DNA of 64,000 nucleotides. Source: Plasmopara viticola (Eukaryota; Oomycota; Peronosporomycetes; Peronosporales; Peronosporaceae). Position 1 is the first letter of the stretch; the number at the start of each line of letters is the position of its first letter. Made by a program: the position numbers and the translations under genes. Below the pieces are notes generated by a model. It saw only the letters and a program-made list of their open reading frames with translations, was not told the DNA's origin and did no database searches. Positions 58,001 through 64,000 of this stretch are shown here, one piece after another. The stretch is taken from contig MBPM02000050.1 in the NCBI GenBank assembly GCA_001695595.3, positions 124,001 through 188,000 of the forward strand. The letters run 5' to 3'.

Positions 58001-60589
58001 GACATTCAGCCCTCCAATCCGTTGGACTTTATCGGATTTGCTGTCAGAATAATAACATAAAAAGCACTACGACTGAAATCTAGCCACATCTGTTCCATTT
58101 TTTATCTCGACTAAAAAAACTGCTAAAGCGCATCGCAGTTCGAATTGTGGCTTATCCCCGCTAACAAAGCATAACGAATAACAAGGATTAATCTACGATT
58201 CGCACAGACTACAGATAACTGAAATTTTTTTTCGGTTACTGTGTCCGCGACAAGGCGCCAACTCGATCTTTTTCACTAAGTGCAGACGATTCTCTTTAAC
58301 CTTTTCTTCAAGTGTAGTCATGCCGTCATCGACGTAGATGACTATGTTGTGTTCTGTCTAAAGATCTCCAGCAGAGCAATTTTATTGCCAGAGAGCGTCT
58401 TCAGGCGCGCACTGGTCGTGTCATGTTCTTGTGCAACACAATATTGCACATTTCGACGTCGAGTACGACTGTCAGTTTACTTAACTTATCTTCAATGCCC
58501 TAAGGCGATTTGCATTAAGCCCCATCCTCGCGTATGATCGGTCTAAGCGACTATGGTTTGTATTGACTGCAAGTGTTACCAGGTGCAGGAGACTACCAAA
58601 ATATTCTGTTTAGAGGAAGCATTTGTTTAATCTTTGACCTTCCTTAGAGCCACTACGAGTTACAGATCGCTATCTACAAATTTCAAGGATTGATTAAGTC
58701 TTGATACCAATACTTCATGTAGCCCTAGTTAGTTTCGATGGGAACTGAAATCTGTTAAGGTCACGATAAAAACGCTATTGGTTAAATATCCAAAGAATTG
58801 CCTGTGATGTTCCGAATGGCTGTAAATTGTACTTGTAATTCCGCAGATAGCAGTTCATAATTTAAAGAGCATTGCTTGATGTATGTTAGTGAAATTTATT
58901 GAGCTAAATAGCAATTGTAGGGCAATTACCCTACGTTATAATACCACCAACTCGTGTGACGCACACTGGGCACGTGAAACCTTATAGAAATATACTCCGA
59001 TTCGCAAGACAGAGAGGGCGATATAATACCACAAGTGGCTAGTATAGCACCACTGATTGCGGCTGGCATAGTCTTCGTAATGGAACTTGTCTTTAACAAG
59101 ATACATGAATATTATATAGGAATTTTCGCCTTTTGAAATTAATAATTCGAGATTAGGAAGCTAATTTCGTGTTGTCTTTCTAGTTGAGTACCTCAATTTT
59201 TTACGGACTAGCAAGTCACAGCGCATTCTAAGAAGTAAAGAAGACCAATCAATAAATCATTGACAAAAAACTATAGGTAAATTTACACTGACGAAGAAAG
59301 AGTGAAAGGCCTCGGCAATGAAGACCGATATAAAGGATCTGGTCTTAGTTCCCTAGGGCTCTAACTTTTTCACAAACTTACTTCGAGCTCAAGCTTTGGA
59401 AAACTCTATTTTCTTTCAGCTAATACTACTTTGTAGTTCTACACATGATCACTTTCACATCGGACCAAGACTAAAATGTCACAAAACGAGTGGAAAAATT
59501 TACGTTGACACACCGCAAAGTTCAGAGATGTGGCTGTCGTGACGCGATATTACCGAAGTAGTAGCACAACTTTAAGCCCTTATGACATATGCGAGAAACC
59601 ATTCCTTGCTTCCATCCTGAAAAATGAAGTGAAGATGGAAGCGCTCACGTCAATCTTGTTAACTCCCACAGATATGTTACTGTCGCCTTGTGATCCATTG
59701 TGGCACCGTCCGTGAGGCTTGTTGTAAATACAAAAGTCTCTTCCAGAGAGTTGTCTTGGCCATCGGAAAGCTTGGTGAGAAAGCACACAAATGAGCAATT
59801 GATGCAATGCAGAAACAATTTCACGCATGATTTTTCTTGCTTTGTACGATGTCGCATGCCAAGTAAGTCATCCGTCTTGAGCACGAGAATCAGCATTGTC
59901 TCATTGTCAGCCGAAGCGCCAGAGTAAGCGAAGCTTAAGACCTCCTCACGGTTGACCACATGTCATACCGACTATGTTAAAAACACGTCACCCAAGTGGC
60001 AAGGGCAGGTTTGGCTACGAAGTGCTATTAAATGTGACGCATTCACATAGCACAATGCCCAAAGGGTGCATCCAAGCAAATATGATTTCTTACGGTGAGC
60101 GCCTATCTGCTATTGATACTCAAATCAGTCCTCAACCTGCAGTGTATTGCACGCTGATGCGCATTAATCCTCCCTTTTATTCTTCAAACCCAACAAAATT
60201 CGCTACCTCGATTATGAAAGGGATTTTAAACATCCACATAGATCGAATCCTTTGATTGGGTAGCCTGCTTTTTGAAACAAAGGCTCAACTCAATGCAGTG
60301 GTCTGCAAATATAGCGACCTCTATCAATAAAGCTCGCCGTGCATAACTAGCAGTATGACACCGCGATAGGAAAGCAAGATATTGGTGGTCATAATTACGA
60401 TTTGCTACAGCTTAAATCGAAGAAGCATGTGTATCCTACCTACAACTTGTACCATGTCCCCCACACGTCCACAGGGTTATACCGCTTATTCAAAAAAAGA
60501 ATTTCATAAAGAAAAAGCTCAAATATGTAAATTTAGCGTGATCATCGTGAGCGACAGACAAGTTGTGAATGGAGAAATTTGTTTCCGAT

Positions 60590-60905
60590 AATGGGGTTAC
60601 TCTTGTTGTAAAAACTCCATTTGTTTTAGCAGTCGACCGAATAGAGGAGAAGCTGCGAACGAAATTTGACTTTGCTAACAGTAGTGGCATCACCGCCTTC
60701 TTTGGTTAATACTTCCACGAGCTCGGCAATTGCTTTAGCGACGATAATACGGCTCTGATCATTGTATCCGCGCGCTTTGAACATCTCACCCCCACAATTT
60801 CGAATGCAGATTCACACCACCTGGTAGTTGATGACACTATCGCAGCCAATTGGGCGTAAATGTCCCATCGAGTCTGCACATTCGGATCACGTGATTGCCG
60901 GCCAT
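60590..60905 (-). pseudogene. Decayed gene of the Alba / SpoVS-like superfamily (tentative)
   Basis: Minus-strand fragments in order: MAGNHVIRMCRLDGTFTP (from 60905); after a one-base frame change IGCDSVINYQ; an in-frame TGA; CIRNCGGEMFKARGYNDQ, then SRIIVAKAIAELVEVL; after another frame change VRSFSSIRSTAKTNGVF. The pattern of a beta strand, then a glycine-containing K-A-R-G-Y-N turn and a long Ala-rich helix, then a Ser-Ile-Arg strand, recalls the Alba/SpoVS nucleic-acid-binding fold. At least two frameshifts and one stop make an active product unlikely, although an unusual intron layout is not fully excluded. It lies about 280 bp from the 3' end of HSP104 on the same strand. Confidence 0.4.
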
Positions 60906-61186
60906 ATGCATGGCGAGCTGATCACTGGCGTCGTCGACACCGAAGTCATCTTGACAACAAAGTTGTATACAGCGTGCACGACATATACTAAAAATGAACT
61001 ATTTTTTATGCCGTCGCGTGGTGCCAAAACAAACCACTAAACTCCATAGGTGCACTGCCATCACTCAAACTAAGTATGTTCATTTCAAGCTTAATTATTG
61101 CCACAGATGCCAACAATAACAATTATTTTTAACTCTGTACTTTTATTTACTACTTTTTCAATTAAAATATACAACTACATAACTAC

Positions 61187-63871
61187 TCAAGGAGCCATCT
61201 CAACGTCAACATCCCCCTGCGAAACGCCAAACGACAAGTTACCGCCGTTTTCAGTGATCTCCACGTGCGCCTTGGAGTGTAACTTTCCAGCAATGATCAG
61301 CTTACTTAAATCAGTCACAATATGCTTCTCAATATATCGCTTGATGGGACGGGCGCCGTACTGCGGTTCGTACGATTCGTCCAAGATCACGTCTAGTGCA
61401 GGAATCGTCACCTTTACTGAAATTTGCGACTCCTTCAGCCGGTTGATGACCGATTCAAATTGCAGCATCACAATCTTACGCAGCTCTTTGCGTCCAAGTG
61501 GCTCGAAAACAACGATATCATCTAAACGGTTGAGTAGCTCTGGCCGGACAGTGTGGCGAAGCTGTTGAAGAACCAACTCGCGCTGCTTCAGAAATACGCG
61601 CTTTCTTTTGCTTTCAAAGTTAAGCGAATTCTTCTCCGTTTTGAACTTCTTGCTGGCACGCGGTGATAGCTCATTTTCGAACAGCAAATGCTCGGCGCCA
61701 ATGTTAGAAGTCATAATGATTACCGTGTTGGCAAAATCCACCGTCCGTCCATGCGAGTCCGTCAATCGACCATCGTCCAACACTTGTAGTAAAATGTTCA
61801 ATACTTTAGGATGAGCTTTCTCGATCTCATCCAGCAACACAACATTATACGGGTTGCGGCGCACAGCTTCCGTGAGCTGACCACTTTCCTGGTATCCGAC
61901 AAAACCTGGTGGTGCTCCAATTAGGCGAGAAACGCTGTGCTCTTCCATGTACTCGCTCATGTCAATACGCACCATATGTTTGTCGTCATCAAAAAGCTCA
62001 TAGGCAAGTGCCTTCGCCAACTCGGTTTTGCCGACACCTGTTGGACCAAGGAACAGAAAGCTGCCCGTGGGCTGTCCAGAACGAGCAAGCCCTGCACGCG
62101 AGCGAAGTACTGCGTCGCAAACAGCTTTGACCGCTTCTTCTTGGCCAATCACACGCTTGTGGATACGTTCCTCCAGGTGCATGAGACGGTCCCCCATACT
62201 CGAAGTTAATCGAGACACCGGAATACCAGTCCAACGGGCTACCACCTCACAAATTTGGTCCTCACGAACAACCTCTTCGACCATCTTTTGCTGCATTTCA
62301 TCTTCATCCTCGCGCTTCTTCTCTTCCTCTGCGGCAGCAATGCGGCGCTTGACGTCAGGAATGGCATAATACTGGAGGTCGGACGCAGTCTGTAAATCCT
62401 GATTGCGTTCGGCCTGCTCAGCCTTCAATTGGAGGTGCTGAAGCTTTTCGCGCAACTCACGAATCTCGTTCACACGCGCCTTTTCCGCTTTGTGACGAAG
62501 GATTAGAGGACCAAGTTCGTCTTGGATTTTGTTCAACTCCTCCTGTACCTTTTCTAAACGCTGCTTGCTCATAGCGTCCTTCTCCTTCCCCAGAGCAGTG
62601 GCCTCGACTTGAAGCTGTAGCTGGCGGCGTTCCAACTCATCAATCACCTCAGGTTGACTGTCCAATTGGACTCGAACATTAGCGCAAGCTTCGTCGATAA
62701 TGTCAATGGCCTTGTCGGGCATAAAGCGCTCCTTGATGTAGCGGTCAGCGAGTTTGGCCGCAGCGACCAAAGCCGCATCCATTATTTGAACTCCGTGGTG
62801 CGACTCGTACCGCTCCTTTAAACCTCGTAAAATACTCACTGTGTCCGTAACTGAAGGCTCTCTCACCATAACCTGCTGGAAACGGCGCTCGAACGCCTTG
62901 TCTTTCTCCACATGCTCACGGTACTCATCCAACGTCGTCGCACCAATGCAACGCAGCTCACCACGTGCTAGCATCGGTTTGAGTAAATTAGCAGCGTCCA
63001 TGGCTCCTGACGTCTGTCCGGCACCCAAAATCAAGTGCATTTCATCGATGAACAACACAATCTTTCCATCACTGTCCTTCACTTCTTTCAAAACCGCCTT
63101 GAGTCGCTCCTCAAATTCACCGCGATACTTGGCACCGGCAATCAAAGCGCCCATATCCAGGCTGATAAGCTTGCAGTTTAGCGAGTCGGGTACATCACCC
63201 ACAACAATGCGGCGTGCTAATCCCTCAACGATGGCAGTTTTCCCAACCCCAGGCTCACCAATCAACACGGGATTATTCTTCGTTCGACGCGACAGAATGC
63301 GAATCACGCGTCGAATCTCCTCGTCCCGGCCTATCACCGGGTCAATCTTACCGGCTTCTGCTAGCTCGATCAAATTCTGACCATATTTATTCAACGCGTC
63401 GTAGTTTTCTTCAGCAGATGCGTTATTGACCGGGCGTCCGCCGCGAATTTTCTGTACGGCGTCTTTAATCTGGTTTTCATCCATCTGATTGCTCTTAAGC
63501 AAACTGGCAACTTGCGAGTTGTTAAACAATGCCATGAGCAAATGGTCAGCTGCCAAGTGGGTGTCCTTCATATCCTTGCGCATCTTGTGAGCATACTTGA
63601 GCATTTTCATAAGCGACGAATCAGCGCCGATCGATTCAGGAGCAGGCGTCTGCTTGGGCAGCTTTTTGAGTTGCAACATAACGTCCTGCTGAAAACCAGC
63701 CGCGTTGCCATGTACTAAATTGGCTAAGCGCGCCGCAGTGCCATTCTTGTCATCAAACAATGAGTAGGCCACGTGCAAAGGCGTTAGTTGCGAGTGGCCC
63801 AACTCCTCTGCCATGTCATGCGCGCTGCGCAAGTACTCGTTCGTCTTGTCCGTAAACTCAGCTGGATTCAT
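61187..63871 (-). CDS. HSP104: HSP101/HSP104 (ClpB family) protein disaggregase, cytosolic
   Basis: An 894-residue single-exon AAA+ chaperone that, with Hsp70, pulls proteins out of aggregates. Clp N domain (1-150); NBD1 with Walker A GEPGVGKT (205-212) and Walker B LFIDEMH (273-279); a coiled-coil middle domain (about 405-530); NBD2 with Walker A GPTGVGKT (609-616), pore loop GYQESG (659-664) and Walker [13 protein letters not shown] (677-688); and a C-terminal domain ending VDVEMAP. There is no transit peptide ([14 protein letters not shown]), so it is the cytosolic/nuclear form, unlike mitochondrial ClpB. The length is that of plant HSP101/fungal HSP104. The ATG at 63871 starts directly at the conserved Clp N helix. 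A heat-shock element lies about 105-120 bp upstream. Confidence 0.96.
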   Translation of the reverse strand: MNPAEFTDKTNEYLRSAHDMAEELGHSQLTPLHVAYSLFDDKNGTAARLANLVHGNAAGFQQDVMLQLKKLPKQTPAPESIGADSSLMKMLKYAHKMRKDMKDTHLAADHLLMALFNNSQVASLLKSNQMDENQIKDAVQKIRGGRPVNNASAEENYDALNKYGQNLIELAEAGKIDPVIGRDEEIRRVIRILSRRTKNNPVLIGEPGVGKTAIVEGLARRIVVGDVPDSLNCKLISLDMGALIAGAKYRGEFEERLKAVLKEVKDSDGKIVLFIDEMHLILGAGQTSGAMDAANLLKPMLARGELRCIGATTLDEYREHVEKDKAFERRFQQVMVREPSVTDTVSILRGLKERYESHHGVQIMDAALVAAAKLADRYIKERFMPDKAIDIIDEACANVRVQLDSQPEVIDELERRQLQLQVEATALGKEKDAMSKQRLEKVQEELNKIQDELGPLILRHKAEKARVNEIRELREKLQHLQLKAEQAERNQDLQTASDLQYYAIPDVKRRIAAAEEEKKREDEDEMQQKMVEEVVREDQICEVVARWTGIPVSRLTSSMGDRLMHLEERIHKRVIGQEEAVKAVCDAVLRSRAGLARSGQPTGSFLFLGPTGVGKTELAKALAYELFDDDKHMVRIDMSEYMEEHSVSRLIGAPPGFVGYQESGQLTEAVRRNPYNVVLLDEIEKAHPKVLNILLQVLDDGRLTDSHGRTVDFANTVIIMTSNIGAEHLLFENELSPRASKKFKTEKNSLNFESKRKRVFLKQRELVLQQLRHTVRPELLNRLDDIVVFEPLGRKELRKIVMLQFESVINRLKESQISVKVTIPALDVILDESYEPQYGARPIKRYIEKHIVTDLSKLIIAGKLHSKAHVEITENGGNLSFGVSQGDVDVEMAP

Positions 63872-63976
63872 TTATCTGTGTGTTTTGTATCTGTAGTTAT
63901 TCACTTACGTGGTTCAAAGCAAATTCAATTCTGGCAGCAAGCCGTTGCGGAACAACGTCAAGAGTGAACGATACTG

Positions 63977-63994
63977 GATGATGCTGGAATTTTC
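63977..63994 (-). promoter_or_regulatory. Heat-shock element upstream of HSP104
   Basis: Four alternating 5-bp units are read on the plus strand: GAT-ga-TGC-tg-GAA-tt-TTC. The last two are perfect (GAAttTTC) and the first two match at two of three bases. This is the nGAAn/nTTCn array bound by trimeric HSF. It ends 105 bp before the HSP104 ATG, a usual position for a heat-shock promoter. Confidence 0.55.
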
Positions 63995-64000
63995 GATCGG

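Larger units (their letters stand above)
53584..61186. other. Gene-poor AT-rich region, 7.6 kb
   Basis: No intact gene is visible. Listed separately are a tandem/inverted repeat near 55.0 kb and a decayed Alba/SpoVS-like gene at 60.6-60.9 kb. A 104-codon minus-strand frame at 59645-59959 (with TMLILVLKTDDLLGMRHRT) has some protein character but no recognised match and no clear exon partners. Everything else reads as random frames of 60-95 codons. Confidence 0.5.

Noticed and set aside
59645..59959. 104-codon minus-strand frame with a GTGAGC donor and a TTTTTCAG acceptor
   Set aside because: The implied intron is only 32 nt, shorter than any other here, and the protein matches nothing recognised.
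1..64000. Scan for tRNA/rRNA genes, CRISPR arrays, bacterial-type operons or origins
   Set aside because: No A-box/B-box pair that folds, no regularly spaced repeat array and no rRNA-like sequence was seen; the genome is eukaryotic.

Overview
The window looks like nuclear DNA of a filamentous stramenopile, most likely an oomycete of the Phytophthora / downy-mildew kind. The reasons are: long genes that are mostly single-exon; a few GT-AG introns of about 60-77 nt in other genes; short gaps between neighbours inside gene clusters; long AT-rich gene-poor stretches holding decayed coding relics; and eukaryotic families such as a SCAR/WAVE-complex subunit, OSCP1, protein farnesyltransferase beta, a large PPR protein, a cytosolic Hsp100 and a WW-FYVE scaffold. 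No gene is diagnostic of a species, so the lineage is an inference.

Layout: 1-3.4 kb, a (6-4) photolyase/cryptochrome cut by the left edge, convergent with a RING-H2 gene. 3.5-12.2 kb, a gene-poor stretch with a Ty3/gypsy protease relic. 12.2-16.4 kb, a small two-exon membrane-protein gene divergent from a NAP1 (Nck-associated protein) homologue. 16.4-22.3 kb, mostly empty, with one convincing orphan exon. 22.3-31.6 kb, a compact cluster: OSCP1 (three exons), convergent with a giant WW-WW-FYVE-ARM-zinc-ribbon protein that follows an NPPF-type methyltransferase on the same strand. 31.6-34.5 kb, gene-poor. 34.5-35.3 kb, a second RING-H2 gene that is a paralogue of the first. 35.3-43.8 kb, gene-poor with a decayed zinc-knuckle gene. 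43.8-53.6 kb, the densest part: farnesyltransferase beta (five exons), a protein with a thrice-repeated GxSLxxYL-type motif, a D-2-hydroxyacid dehydrogenase, a 1282-residue PPR protein, a miniature LTR element and a three-exon gene of unknown function. 53.6-61.2 kb, gene-poor with a tandem/inverted repeat and a decayed Alba/SpoVS-like gene. 61.2-63.9 kb, HSP101/HSP104 with a heat-shock element upstream.

The genes are mainly housekeeping and are not organised as a pathway: DNA photorepair or light sensing, ubiquitin ligation, actin regulation, PI3P membrane scaffolding, prenylation, organellar RNA metabolism and protein disaggregation. I found no CRISPR array, no tRNA or rRNA gene, and no convincing RXLR or Crinkler effector. 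The most unusual items are the domain architecture of the WW-FYVE protein, the repeated-motif protein, the dispersed RING-H2 pair, the TRIM-like element, and genes or relics recoverable only by reading across introns and frameshifts. Exon structures were built by eye from splice consensus, frame continuity and remembered family sequences; no search or alignment was run.
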